DNA of 64,000 nucleotides, from assembly GCA_902363595.1 (NCBI GenBank), contig CABJAP010000010.1, positions 124,001 to 188,000 on the forward strand. Reading direction: 5' to 3'. Numbering within the stretch: position 1 is the first letter of the stretch; each line of letters opens with the position of its first letter. Below are positions 1 to 9,526 of the stretch, one piece after another. Below the pieces are notes generated by a model. It saw only the letters and a program-made list of their open reading frames with translations, searched no databases and had not been told where the DNA came from. Made by a program: the position numbers and the translations under genes. Source of the stretch: Clostridia bacterium. GTDB taxonomy: Bacteria > Bacillota > Clostridia > Peptostreptococcales > Anaerovoracaceae.

Positions 1-1397
1 GCACGCATTCACAAGTTTCTCTGCGCGTAAATGAGGCCATTACACTCCTGGAAGCGCTGGCGGATTTACCGGAATTTTACGACCCTTCAATCGCGCCTAT
101 CGACAAAGTCAAAAAACTGGATAAAATGGCCCCTACCTTTGGCTATATGATGATTTGCTACGTGGATTCGGACATTATTGTTTACTCAGACGGCTCCGAA
201 CCGGCCAGCCTGGCCAGCCGGGATTACATGCAGCGCCTTTTTTCCACCGGAAAGCCGCAGGTAACGGACAGTTTCCTGGCAGGTGCTGACGGCGCAACTT
301 TGAATTATACGGTGGCAGTTCCCCTTGTGGGTCAGGAGACAAACATTACAGGGTGCCTTTTCTGTGCGATTTACTTTGACGATGTGGTAGGCATTTTAGA
401 AGAAGCCGCAAGCATCAATCGTTCCAACGCCACCCTGCTCGGTTCCAAAGGGCAGATTATGTCCTCCACTGCGGGCCTGCCTTACGGTGATCCGATTATG
501 AGCCAGCTGGAAGGGACAACACTGCTTGGCACCACAGCAAATGAACTGGAAGAACAACTGCTGGCTGCTCAGCCGGGAGGTTATTGGAATTTTGAAAAAG
601 GCATGCTCTTCTATTCCTCTTACCAGCGCGTGGAAAACACCAATTGGGATATACTCTGCTCCGTAAGCTTTTGGAGCGTTTTCTCGGGTCTGCTCCCCTC
701 CCTGTTGTTCGTTGCGGCTTTGACTGTATTTCTCTGCGGCGGCCTGATGGTGATCCTTCGCCGTTATATCGCAAAAGAGATGGCGATTGTGGACACTCTG
801 GTCCATTCAGTAGAGGATCTGGAAAGGAAGATTTATCAGGATAAAAATCCGGAAGACCGGGATTTCAACGAGATTATTCGCCTGACCAGCACCGGGCTGT
901 CGGATAGTCTGACTGGCGTAGTCACGCGCTCCGTATTTCTGAATCAGGCCTCCTCGCTGCTGCGAGATGCAGATCCAAATCTGGTGAGCGCTTTATGCTT
1001 TGTGGATATGGATAATCTAAAGTACATCAACGATACCCATGGTCATGGAGGCGGGGATGTAGCTCTCAAAAGTGTGGGTTACATCCTGCGGGAGTATGAA
1101 AAGCGATATGACGGAGCGGTCGGGCGGTATGGCGGCGACGAGTTTGTACTGCTCCTGATCAACCTGGAAAGCGAAGATGAACTGTGCAGTGTATTGGATG
1201 AATTGGTGCTGCGGCTTCAAGGAGAAGTCAAATCCGCCGGACAGCGCATTCCGGTTCAGTGCAGCGTAGGTGTCGCTTTGTGTCGGCCGGACTCCGATCT
1301 GGATCAGGTGATCGCCGATGCGGATGAAGCCCTGTACTTCGTAAAACAAAATGGAAAAGGCTATTATAAAATTCACAAGAACGGAGAAGCTCTATGA
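1..1397 (+). CDS. Membrane diguanylate cyclase (sensor-TM-GGDEF), 5'-truncated by window edge
   Basis: The reading frame is open from position 3 to the stop at 1395-1397, so the true start lies outside the window; the first ATG at 126 is internal. What remains is an extracytoplasmic sensor part, a hydrophobic membrane segment near bases 660-760, and a C-terminal GGDEF domain. The catalytic motif RYGGDEF is intact and the substrate helix DSLTG is present, so the enzyme should make cyclic di-GMP from two GTP. The inhibitory I-site is not canonical: the position reads RYDG rather than RxxD, so product inhibition may be lost. It overlaps the next gene by four bases (ATGA), which implies translational coupling to a GGDEF/EAL partner. 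The sensor resembles Cache-type folds in length and layout, but that is inference. Confidence 0.85.
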   Translation, partial: THSQVSLRVNEAITLLEALADLPEFYDPSIAPIDKVKKLDKMAPTFGYMMICYVDSDIIVYSDGSEPASLASRDYMQRLFSTGKPQVTDSFLAGADGATLNYTVAVPLVGQETNITGCLFCAIYFDDVVGILEEAASINRSNATLLGSKGQIMSSTAGLPYGDPIMSQLEGTTLLGTTANELEEQLLAAQPGGYWNFEKGMLFYSSYQRVENTNWDILCSVSFWSVFSGLLPSLLFVAALTVFLCGGLMVILRRYIAKEMAIVDTLVHSVEDLERKIYQDKNPEDRDFNEIIRLTSTGLSDSLTGVVTRSVFLNQASSLLRDADPNLVSALCFVDMDNLKYINDTHGHGGGDVALKSVGYILREYEKRYDGAVGRYGGDEFVLLLINLESEDELCSVLDELVLRLQGEVKSAGQRIPVQCSVGVALCRPDSDLDQVIADADEALYFVKQNGKGYYKIHKNGEAL

Positions 1398-4123
1398 ACA
1401 AGCAAATCCTGCAGCGTTTGTTAATCTGCGGTTTCGCCCTGCTGCTTCTGATCGCGGCGGGAATCTGTGCAAAACAAATTGAGCAGGCATTCAGCAGCGC
1501 TCATCAAACAAAAGCAAAACAAAGCCTTCAGCTTTACAGTCAGAATGTTATGTTTCAGCTCCAAAACAAGCTCAATGAAGCCGAGCCTCTGGCCAGGCTG
1601 GCCCTTGCGGCTAAAAATCCGGATGCCGACTGGTTTGAGCAAGCCGCAGCTCCTGTTATGAAAAAGGAAGGTGTGCGGTATGCCTGCCTGGTGGAAGGCG
1701 ATACCGTAGTCAGCGCACTGCCCAAAGCAGAGTACGGTAGCCGGGTCGGAAAGGATTTAAAGGATTTTTCCTATGTTTATACAATGGCAAAAGTGATCAA
1801 AGACACGGTTGTAGAAGGCCCGATAGCAATCCGTTCCAACGGCTCGGAAGAGGAAGTTTTTCTTTTCCTGCAGCCAATCGTAAAAAACAATGCTTACCTG
1901 GGCGAAGTCGCAGTTGCCCTCGACAGCAGCTTTGTTTTAAAAAATCTGGGGCTCGATGGTCTCTCCCAGCAGGGATATGACTATGAAGTATGGCATGTTG
2001 ACCCTGAAAACGGAGACAAAGAGATCGTTGCCGTATCCGGAGATAGCCTTGATTTTTCCCATGCCGCAAAAGTCAATATCAATCTTCCGCCCCAGTGGAC
2101 TCTGAGTATTCAGCCGCAAGACGGATGGCTCCCCGCTTCCTTTGTAGTCGGTATTTACATCATTTGCTTTTTTGCCGCCATATTGGTCATGGCCCTGGGA
2201 TTGCTCCTATATAAACTATTTCTTCAAAGAAGACGTATCCGCCAGCTGGACATTATCGACAGACAAACGGGACTATACAACCAAGAGAACTTTGCTTCCG
2301 CACTGGATCTGTGGCTTGCTGACGGACCGGTAACGCTGTTTTACTTTGTTTTTGACGGCTATTGCCAAATTTCACAGATGATCGGGCCTGAACAGGAATC
2401 CGCTTTTCTCAAAAGCATTCCCGGACGTCTGACCGAGTTCATTAAAAGCCCTTTTATTGCCGGACGCCTGGGTGCCGAAAATTTTGCGGTAGGTATCCGT
2501 GAAAAGATGAATGAAAAGCAGCGGGAAGAATTTGCAAACGGCCTTTCCCTGGAACTGCTTCTTAACATCCGTCTGAACAACTGCAAGAATTTTCTTCCTG
2601 CCCGCTGCCAGTACGTCTATTGCCAGCAGGGCAGCCGCGCGGAAGATATGATCGCCTCCGTTATCGACAGCTATTATAACTCCCGGGCAGAGGAATCTCC
2701 GGTACGCATGCTTACTGAAAAATGCCGGCGGCTGATTGAGGGAGATACGGATGTCACCTTTGAAGAATATACGGATCTGGAAATGATGGAATTATCCAAG
2801 ACCTTCAATCAATACCGCAAGCAAGTTGAACAGATGGCCTACTTCGATCCGGTCTTCCATGTGGGAAACCGGATCAAGTATCTGAAGGACTCCAAGGTGC
2901 TGATTACCTACGACAATAAACGAAAGTTCAGTCTCTTTTGCGTGGATATTTGTTCCTTCAGCCAATACAACGATCTCTTCAGCGCTGATATTGGCGATAA
3001 AATTCTTCACGAAACCCTGCGTCGTTTGTCGCGGTTTTTCGGTACATATCTTTATCGCATTAACGGCGATGTATTTTTAGGCATTTCTCTGTCAGAGGAA
3101 AGCGAGGCATCTTTTGCGGAAAAGCTGCAAAAATCAATGGCAGAGCCGGTCCATGCCAACAGCTCCTCCTTTGCTTTGAAAATACGGATGGTGATCTGCC
3201 GTTATCCGGACCATGGTTCCAATCCGGAAGCGCTCCTGGACTGCATACAGTCGGCCCTGCGTTTTGCGAAAACCTCGGACCGGCAATATGTAATCTACAA
3301 CGACAGGCTGGACGAGATGATCCGAACGGAAGCCGGCATTATCCATCACCTGAAATCTTCGATTGAACAGGAAACCCTTGAAGTCTGGTACCAGCCGATG
3401 GCTCATCTTGTGAGCGGAACCTACAATGCAGTAGAGGCGCTGGTACGCTTGCCCGCTGGAAACGGAACGTATTTCTCTGCCGGACAGGTGGTATCATTGG
3501 CAGAACGGAGTGGCATGGTGGAAGTGCTGGGGGACTATGTACTCAAAAAAGCCTGTAAGTTCATCGCATCCCATGGAAGCAAACTGGGCCTTGAGCATAT
3601 GGGCATCAATCTTTCAGTTCAGCAGCTCCTGATGGGCAACAGCTCCAATCATTTACTGACTATGATTGAAACGGCCGGCGCTGACCACAAACGGATCACT
3701 TTGGAAATTACAGAAAGTATTCTCATTCAATCCATCGAGCAGGCTTCGGCTATTTTGGACAAGCTGAGGGAAGCCGGGATTCGAATTGCTCTGGATGATT
3801 TTGGTATAGGATTCAGCAGCCTGAATTACCTTTCCAATCTACCGGTAGATGTAATCAAAATCGATCGCTCCCTGACGCGGCAAATTCCCACCAATCCCAA
3901 GCAGCACGCGTTGCTGCGCGCCATTGTGGAAATGGCGAAAATCAACTCGCTGACAGTCGTCGTAGAGGGTATTGAATCCCAGCAGGAGCAAAGCCTGATT
4001 GCGGCCCTGGACATCCAGTTTATTCAAGGCTTTTATTACGCCCGTCCTATGCCGGAAGAGGAACTCACTCGCTTTTTGAAAGAGAAGAATCCCCATTCTG
4101 ATCCCCAGCTGACACCCACTTGA
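1394..4123 (+). CDS. Membrane cyclic-di-GMP phosphodiesterase, tandem degenerate GGDEF plus EAL
   Basis: 909 residues. An N-terminal membrane segment (about 10-28), an extracytoplasmic sensor region, and a second membrane segment (about 250-272) are followed by two GGDEF-fold domains and an EAL domain (about 655-900). Both GGDEF signatures are degenerate: the first reads GRLGAENF near residue 357, the second RINGDVF near 555, so neither should cyclise GTP. The EAL domain keeps its metal and catalytic residues: EAL in VEALVRL, the Asn of INLSVQ, EITES, DDFG, KIDRS and EGIE. It should therefore hydrolyse c-di-GMP to pGpG. Start ATG at 1394 overlaps the preceding cyclase stop (ATGA). The pair looks like a cyclase/phosphodiesterase module reading related external signals. 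The degenerate domains may bind GTP or act as regulatory scaffolds. Confidence 0.88.
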   Translation: MNKQILQRLLICGFALLLLIAAGICAKQIEQAFSSAHQTKAKQSLQLYSQNVMFQLQNKLNEAEPLARLALAAKNPDADWFEQAAAPVMKKEGVRYACLVEGDTVVSALPKAEYGSRVGKDLKDFSYVYTMAKVIKDTVVEGPIAIRSNGSEEEVFLFLQPIVKNNAYLGEVAVALDSSFVLKNLGLDGLSQQGYDYEVWHVDPENGDKEIVAVSGDSLDFSHAAKVNINLPPQWTLSIQPQDGWLPASFVVGIYIICFFAAILVMALGLLLYKLFLQRRRIRQLDIIDRQTGLYNQENFASALDLWLADGPVTLFYFVFDGYCQISQMIGPEQESAFLKSIPGRLTEFIKSPFIAGRLGAENFAVGIREKMNEKQREEFANGLSLELLLNIRLNNCKNFLPARCQYVYCQQGSRAEDMIASVIDSYYNSRAEESPVRMLTEKCRRLIEGDTDVTFEEYTDLEMMELSKTFNQYRKQVEQMAYFDPVFHVGNRIKYLKDSKVLITYDNKRKFSLFCVDICSFSQYNDLFSADIGDKILHETLRRLSRFFGTYLYRINGDVFLGISLSEESEASFAEKLQKSMAEPVHANSSSFALKIRMVICRYPDHGSNPEALLDCIQSALRFAKTSDRQYVIYNDRLDEMIRTEAGIIHHLKSSIEQETLEVWYQPMAHLVSGTYNAVEALVRLPAGNGTYFSAGQVVSLAERSGMVEVLGDYVLKKACKFIASHGSKLGLEHMGINLSVQQLLMGNSSNHLLTMIETAGADHKRITLEITESILIQSIEQASAILDKLREAGIRIALDDFGIGFSSLNYLSNLPVDVIKIDRSLTRQIPTNPKQHALLRAIVEMAKINSLTVVVEGIESQQEQSLIAALDIQFIQGFYYARPMPEEELTRFLKEKNPHSDPQLTPT

Positions 4124-4148
4124 TTATGACCGCCCTGCGGGGTATAAT
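4120..4148 (+). promoter_or_regulatory. gltX promoter (sigma-A type)
   Basis: TTGATT at 4120-4125, a 17-base spacer, and TATAAT at 4143-4148. The -35 overlaps the TGA stop codon of the upstream EAL gene, so gltX is separately transcribed although it lies only about 60 bases downstream. The predicted transcript start leaves room for the GAAAGAGAAAGG ribosome binding site. Confidence 0.75.
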
Positions 4149-4184
4149 AATGGGGCAAAGCTTGAAAGAGAAAGGATGCAACAC

Positions 4185-5831
4185 ATGAATTATGATAAAC
4201 TGGCGGAACTCCTATTTCCGCATATAACCAAAACACCAGAAGATTATGAAACCATCTACCCGCCTCGTCAGCTGCCGGCCGGAGCCAAGGTCACCAGACT
4301 GGGCCCCAGCCCCACAGGATTTATCCATCTGGGCAATTTGTACGGCGCCTTTGTCGATGAGCGGCTGGCCCGCCAGAGCGGCGGCATCTTTTACCTGCGT
4401 ATTGAAGATACGGACGATAAACGTTATGTGGATGGCGCTGTTGAAACGATCATCACATCGCTGGACTTCTTTGGCATCGATTTTGACGAGGGAGCTGCCA
4501 TCGACGGATCCAACGGCGATTACGGCCCCTATTACCAGAGTCAGCGGGGTGAAATCTATCAGTGCTATGTAAAGGCGCTGGTAAAAAAGGGACAGGCCTA
4601 TCCTTGCTTCCTCACAGAAGAGGAAATTGCCGCTATTCGCCAGAATCAGGAGCAAAACAAAGAAAACCCGGGAATTTACGGAGAATATGCGCCCTGCCGC
4701 GGCCTCACCTTGGAAGAAATCGAGCAAAACATCAACGCCGGAAAACCCTATGTAATACGCCTAAAGTCCGATGGTCATCAGGATCCACAGAAGGCCAGGA
4801 CCATTTCTATAGAGGATGGAATACGCGGCATACTCTCCATGCCGGAAAACTATCAGGATGTGGTGATTCTGAAAGCGACCGGGATTCCCACTTACCATTT
4901 CGCCCACGTAGTGGACGATCATCTCATGCGTACGACCCACGTGGTCCGGGGAGAAGAGTGGATTTCCTCCCTGCCCATTCATGTGGAGCTATTTGAAAAA
5001 CTGGGATTTGAGATGCCGATTTTCTGCCACACCGCTCAGCTGATGAAGCTGGACAACGGCAATAAGCGCAAACTTTCCAAACGAAAAGATCCGGAACTTT
5101 CCCTGGACTATTACCGGCAGGAGGGATATATGCCCCCGGCCGTAAGGGAATACTTGCTGACGGTTCTCAACTCCAACTATGAAGAATGGCGCCAGAAAAA
5201 CCCGGACGCCGATGCCGGAGAATTCCCATTCCAGGTTGAAAAAATGAGCAATTCGGGAGCCCTCTTTGATCTGGACAAGCTCAACGATGTTTCCAAAGAT
5301 GTTCTCGTCAAAATTCCGGCTGACCAGCTGTGCGCATTTTTAAAACAGTGGGCCGGAGAATTCAAGCCTGAGATTCTGCCTCTACTGGAAGGCCATGAGG
5401 ACTATATTGAAAAGATTCTTGATTTAGGAAGAAGCGGTAAGAAGCCGAGAAAAGATTTGGTCTACGGCAAACAGATTTTTCAATTTATCCGTTATTTCTT
5501 CGATGACTATTTTGAAATCGAAGACGCTTATCCGGAAAATGCGTCAGACGATGTCAAGGAAATTTTGTCCCGCTATCTGGAAACTTACGATCACAGCGAC
5601 GACCAAAGCCAGTGGTTCGATAAAATTCGGGCGATTGGGGAAGAACTGAATTATGCCGCCCGCCCGAAGGATTACAAGAAAAATCCCGATCAGTACAAAG
5701 GTCATGTCGGCGATGTGAGCACGGTGATCCGAATCGCGGTCATGGGACGGAGCCAATCCCCCGATGTTTGGGAGATCCAGCAGATTCTGGGTGAAGAACG
5801 CACTAAGGCCAGATTAAAGGCCCAGCTCTAA
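4185..5831 (+). CDS. gltX: Glutamyl-tRNA synthetase
   Basis: Charges tRNA-Glu with glutamate using ATP; cytoplasmic class I aminoacyl-tRNA synthetase. The class I signature HIGH appears as HLGN in GPSPTGFIHLGN, and the KMSKS loop as KLSKRKD. The Rossmann catalytic half is followed by an alpha-helical anticodon-binding half that ends in the long form (548 residues), seen in several Clostridia. I choose ATG 4185 rather than the in-frame ATG at 4176. The AAAGG ribosome binding site abuts the 4176 codon, which leaves no spacing, but lies 9 bases before 4185. Own promoter at 4120-4148 and a strong hairpin terminator at 5844-5888. Whether it is discriminating (Glu only) or also charges tRNA-Gln cannot be told here. 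Confidence 0.95.
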   Translation: MNYDKLAELLFPHITKTPEDYETIYPPRQLPAGAKVTRLGPSPTGFIHLGNLYGAFVDERLARQSGGIFYLRIEDTDDKRYVDGAVETIITSLDFFGIDFDEGAAIDGSNGDYGPYYQSQRGEIYQCYVKALVKKGQAYPCFLTEEEIAAIRQNQEQNKENPGIYGEYAPCRGLTLEEIEQNINAGKPYVIRLKSDGHQDPQKARTISIEDGIRGILSMPENYQDVVILKATGIPTYHFAHVVDDHLMRTTHVVRGEEWISSLPIHVELFEKLGFEMPIFCHTAQLMKLDNGNKRKLSKRKDPELSLDYYRQEGYMPPAVREYLLTVLNSNYEEWRQKNPDADAGEFPFQVEKMSNSGALFDLDKLNDVSKDVLVKIPADQLCAFLKQWAGEFKPEILPLLEGHEDYIEKILDLGRSGKKPRKDLVYGKQIFQFIRYFFDDYFEIEDAYPENASDDVKEILSRYLETYDHSDDQSQWFDKIRAIGEELNYAARPKDYKKNPDQYKGHVGDVSTVIRIAVMGRSQSPDVWEIQQILGEERTKARLKAQL

Positions 5832-5843
5832 GAAGATGATATT

Positions 5844-5888
5844 AAAAAGCCTGGCGCCCTGCTTATAAATAGTAGGCACCAGGCTTTT
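5844..5888. terminator. Bidirectional rho-independent terminator
   Basis: AAAAGCCTGG-GCC pairs with GGC-CCAGGCTTTT around a short loop. A-run and T-run flank the stem on both sides, so it can end gltX (plus) and the converging hybrid-kinase operon (minus, stop at 5912). Confidence 0.8.
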
Positions 5889-5911
5889 ATATTAATCTAT
5901 TTTTCAACCGC

Positions 5912-8900
5912 TTAGTCTTCCTCTTGTTCAAAAATAAAGGTATACAAGGTTTGATAAAGTCTCTGCGGATCAATCGGTTTTGCAAGATGTGCGTTCATGC
6001 CGGCCGCCTTGCTCTTTTCAATATCGTCATCAAAGGCATTGGCGGTCATGGCGATAATAGGAACACTCTCTGCATCCGAATTGCTGAGGTGCCGAATATT
6101 GACTGTTGCTGACAGCCCGTCCATCAATGGCATGCGGATATCCATCAGGATCGCGCTGTAATATCCAGGCTCCGATTTGCTGAACATCTCCATAGCCCGC
6201 AGGCCATTCTCCGCGGCTTCTACCTGAAATCCTTTGCTTTCCAGCAGCATAACCGCTACTTCCGTATTAATGGCATTGTCTTCAGCCAGCAAGATACGCT
6301 TTCCGGAAAAATCGTAATCAAAATCCTCTTTTTTCTGCTCCCGTTCCTCTTTCTCTCCCATTGCTTTGGAAAAAGCAGAAACCAGCGATGATTTGAACAT
6401 CGGCTTACTCATAAGCAAATTGACACCTGCTAATTTTGCTTCATGCTCGATCGATCCCCAATCATATGCCGTTATGATAATGATCGTCACCTCCGGACCT
6501 ACGATCTGACGAATACGCCTTGCAGTTTCAATCCCGTCCATTTCAGGCATCTTCCAATCGATCAAGATCATATCGTAATATTTTCCAGAGCTCCACAGCT
6601 CCTTGACCCGGTCGATGGCCTTGCGACCGCTATCCACCCACTCAGCCTTAACGCCCATTTCATGTAGCGTAACCACAGCGCTTTCGCATACTGCCACATC
6701 ATCATCTACTACAAGTGTTTTTAAGTGAGAGAAATTATAATTTTGCTTTTTCTGATGGTTGTGCAGCTTTTCATCTTCCTTCAGCCCCAGCTTGACGTCA
6801 ACTGTAAACTCGGTTCCAATGCCTTTGATGGAGCGAACAGCAATATTTCCATCCATCATATCGACGATGTTTTTGCTGATTGCAAGTCCCAATCCGGTGC
6901 CGCCGTATACGGCCGTCGTACCTGTTGATTCTTGAGAAAAGGGTTCAAAAAGGTGAGGCAGAAATTCTTCACTCATGCCAACGCCCGTATCATTAACAAT
7001 AAAACGAAGAACGGCATCGTTTTTTGTTCGCTTCCGCTGTGAAACGGACAATGACACTTTTCCCCCATCTCTTGTAAACTTAATGGCATTACTCAGGATA
7101 TTAATGATAACCTGCTGCAGCTTCATAGCATCGCCAATATAATAATCATCCAGAACCGGATCGATAATACATTCATATTCTACGCCTTTGGATGCTGCCT
7201 GAGAATAGCAGATGGAATTGATGCCTCCAAGGAATTCTTCTGTTGGGATTTCCTCATTTTTCAACAGCATCTTACCGCTCTCAATGCGGCTCATATCCAG
7301 TATATCGTTGATTAATGATAGCAAGAACCTGGAAGAAATACCGATTTTGGAAATACATTCAGCCACCCGGTCGTCATTACCAATTGCCTGGGCTGCTATG
7401 GTGCTCATTCCAATAATCGCATTCATCGGCGTACGAATTTCATGACTCATACGGGACAGAAAATCCGTTTTAGCCGCATTGGCTTGTTCTGCAGCCACCA
7501 GTGCTGAAGCCAATTCTTCCTTCTGACGCTGTTCCTGCTGTACAATATCGGTCAAGTCCGTCCTAGCTGCACAAACACGTTTCAGCTCTTTGCTGATATA
7601 GAAAATCTGAAATCGCTTTATACGGGGATGCTTTTCATTTTCATCGAGAAATTCAGTAACAAAGCTGTAAGAATCCTGCTGTTCAAGCTGTTCTTCCATA
7701 TATCGATACTCCAGGTTGTCCAAATAGATTTCTCTCGATGGACGATCCATCAATTTGTCTGCAGCGATGCGAATTTCTTTTTGGAACTTTCCCTGCGAAG
7801 GGATTCTGCACGCCTCACTGCCAGGCAGGGAAATAACACGGTATGTATCCTGTGCAATATCAATTTCCATGATATTATCGTAATCAAGGTCGGCAATGCG
7901 TGTTAACAGCTGTTCTTGCAGCTTTTGCTCCGTAATATCTAGGGTATAGAAGAACATGATGATATCTCCGCTCTCCGGATTGAGGCAGGTACGGAGCCTT
8001 GTACTGCCCCAGAAAATACTATCATCGTTTCGCCTTCGCAGATAATCGAATTGATAATCCACCTTGCCGGCTGCATAGTCCGCCAGCACGCTCTCTTTCG
8101 CCAGCGTACCGGCCATCTTTAGCCCATACGTCTCATCCACTGCTGAATGGGATAGACTTCTTACGATATCCTCATAGGAATCGCCGATTTTGGCTACAGC
8201 CACATCCGATGTAGATAGATAGGACTCCACCCTATCCTGCGTGACATTAACCGTTCCCTGAATACTACCGTCATCGGATGCCAAGGAGGCAAAATAGGCC
8301 AGTTCTTGCTCATAGAGTTCTCGAACCCTCTGCTGCAGCTGTTTTTCCTCCGTGATATCCACAAAAACACAATAGAAGTATGGTTCGCCGTCTTCCTCCA
8401 CAAACATCTGCGCTTTCACCGAAACCCACTTTACAGCGCTATCTTTGCAGCACAAGCGATTCTCCACCTGAATACTGCTGCCGTTTTTAAGCTGCTCTCT
8501 TAGGTTTTTTTCCAACATTTTAAAGTCATTGGGATGAATGACCCGAGACATTTGATTACCCATATCCGCAAACTCTTCGCGTGAATAACCTAAAAACTCG
8601 AACAGCCCGTCATTTGCATCAATAATGGATAGTTCTTTGTCATACCGGCATCTGAACACAGCGCCGGGAATGTTGTTATAAAGATGCATGACTTCTTCCT
8701 GCGCCTGTTTCTGTGCATTGATATCAATACAAACAGAAGAAATGGCGGCTCTTCCATCCTCTGCAATCGTAGATCTTCCCAGATCGTGGACCCAAATATA
8801 GGAGCCGTCCTTCTTTTTCATACGGTATTCAACCACATATTCCGTTCCATGCTTTAGCTGTTCAGCCACAGCCTCATCGACCCGATTCCGGTCATGGGGA

Positions 8901-9526
8901 TGTATACAGTTAGAAATCATTCCGCCGATATCAGTGACAAAGTCTTCTTGACTTTCATACCCCAAATAATCCAGCATCTTTTGGTTGATGTAATAAAAGG
9001 GGAACCCCTCTTCTATGTATCCGCCCATCATGCCTCCCGGTACCGAATCATTGAGCAAGGCTTGCCGCTGCCGTGCGATCGTCTCCATTACCAGGGTTTG
9101 TGGATAATGTTCGCCTCCCTTTTGACTGCTCCCCGGCTCGGCAGCATAAAAGCTGCAAATCTTCCAGGCCCCTTGACCGTCCTGCAGCAAGGAAGAAAAG
9201 ATGTGCAGTTTCCAAGAATACATAGAGTTCTTAAGGGTCATCTCCATAGATAAATTGCAAATGCCTTCTCCCAGACGCTGTTCAACGATATTTGCCAGTT
9301 CGCAGGAAAAAGGTTCTTTCATCTCGAGGATATCCTGGCGGATGTATTCTGTCATGGCAGATTTTCCCTGAGCATGCTCATTGCTGCTGGTTCCGACAAA
9401 GTTTATATCTTCTGTCAAAAAGGACACTGCGCCTACAGCATCTCGCTGCTCGAACCATTCGCTGCAGAACCTGTTTATCGTTTCTATCGCCGTATTGTTA
9501 TGTTTCATTTTTGAGGCCCCTTCCAT
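5912..9526 (-). CDS. Hybrid histidine kinase: SnoaL-like, multiple PAS, HisKA, HATPase, two receivers
   Basis: About 1,200 residues with no membrane segment. In order: an N-terminal SnoaL/NTF2-like region (about 1-130), three recognisable PAS/PAC repeats plus a fourth PAS-like segment (about 160-650), and HisKA with the phospho-acceptor His in MSHEIRTPMN (about residue 695). Next come HATPase_c with DTGVGM and GGTGLGLAI boxes, and two receiver domains with acceptor Asp in LIDWKMPEMDG and LMDIRMPLMDG. It should autophosphorylate and relay to its receivers or to a separate output. It follows the REC-GGDEF-EAL protein in one operon. Start choice: GGGAGG lies 9 bases before ATG 9526; ATG 9508, which makes an ATGA overlap with the upstream stop at 9505-9507, is the alternative. 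The longest frame from 9535 has no spacing to that site. Confidence 0.87.
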   Translation of the reverse strand: MEGASKMKHNNTAIETINRFCSEWFEQRDAVGAVSFLTEDINFVGTSSNEHAQGKSAMTEYIRQDILEMKEPFSCELANIVEQRLGEGICNLSMEMTLKNSMYSWKLHIFSSLLQDGQGAWKICSFYAAEPGSSQKGGEHYPQTLVMETIARQRQALLNDSVPGGMMGGYIEEGFPFYYINQKMLDYLGYESQEDFVTDIGGMISNCIHPHDRNRVDEAVAEQLKHGTEYVVEYRMKKKDGSYIWVHDLGRSTIAEDGRAAISSVCIDINAQKQAQEEVMHLYNNIPGAVFRCRYDKELSIIDANDGLFEFLGYSREEFADMGNQMSRVIHPNDFKMLEKNLREQLKNGSSIQVENRLCCKDSAVKWVSVKAQMFVEEDGEPYFYCVFVDITEEKQLQQRVRELYEQELAYFASLASDDGSIQGTVNVTQDRVESYLSTSDVAVAKIGDSYEDIVRSLSHSAVDETYGLKMAGTLAKESVLADYAAGKVDYQFDYLRRRNDDSIFWGSTRLRTCLNPESGDIIMFFYTLDITEQKLQEQLLTRIADLDYDNIMEIDIAQDTYRVISLPGSEACRIPSQGKFQKEIRIAADKLMDRPSREIYLDNLEYRYMEEQLEQQDSYSFVTEFLDENEKHPRIKRFQIFYISKELKRVCAARTDLTDIVQQEQRQKEELASALVAAEQANAAKTDFLSRMSHEIRTPMNAIIGMSTIAAQAIGNDDRVAECISKIGISSRFLLSLINDILDMSRIESGKMLLKNEEIPTEEFLGGINSICYSQAASKGVEYECIIDPVLDDYYIGDAMKLQQVIINILSNAIKFTRDGGKVSLSVSQRKRTKNDAVLRFIVNDTGVGMSEEFLPHLFEPFSQESTGTTAVYGGTGLGLAISKNIVDMMDGNIAVRSIKGIGTEFTVDVKLGLKEDEKLHNHQKKQNYNFSHLKTLVVDDDVAVCESAVVTLHEMGVKAEWVDSGRKAIDRVKELWSSGKYYDMILIDWKMPEMDGIETARRIRQIVGPEVTIIIITAYDWGSIEHEAKLAGVNLLMSKPMFKSSLVSAFSKAMGEKEEREQKKEDFDYDFSGKRILLAEDNAINTEVAVMLLESKGFQVEAAENGLRAMEMFSKSEPGYYSAILMDIRMPLMDGLSATVNIRHLSNSDAESVPIIAMTANAFDDDIEKSKAAGMNAHLAKPIDPQRLYQTLYTFIFEQEED

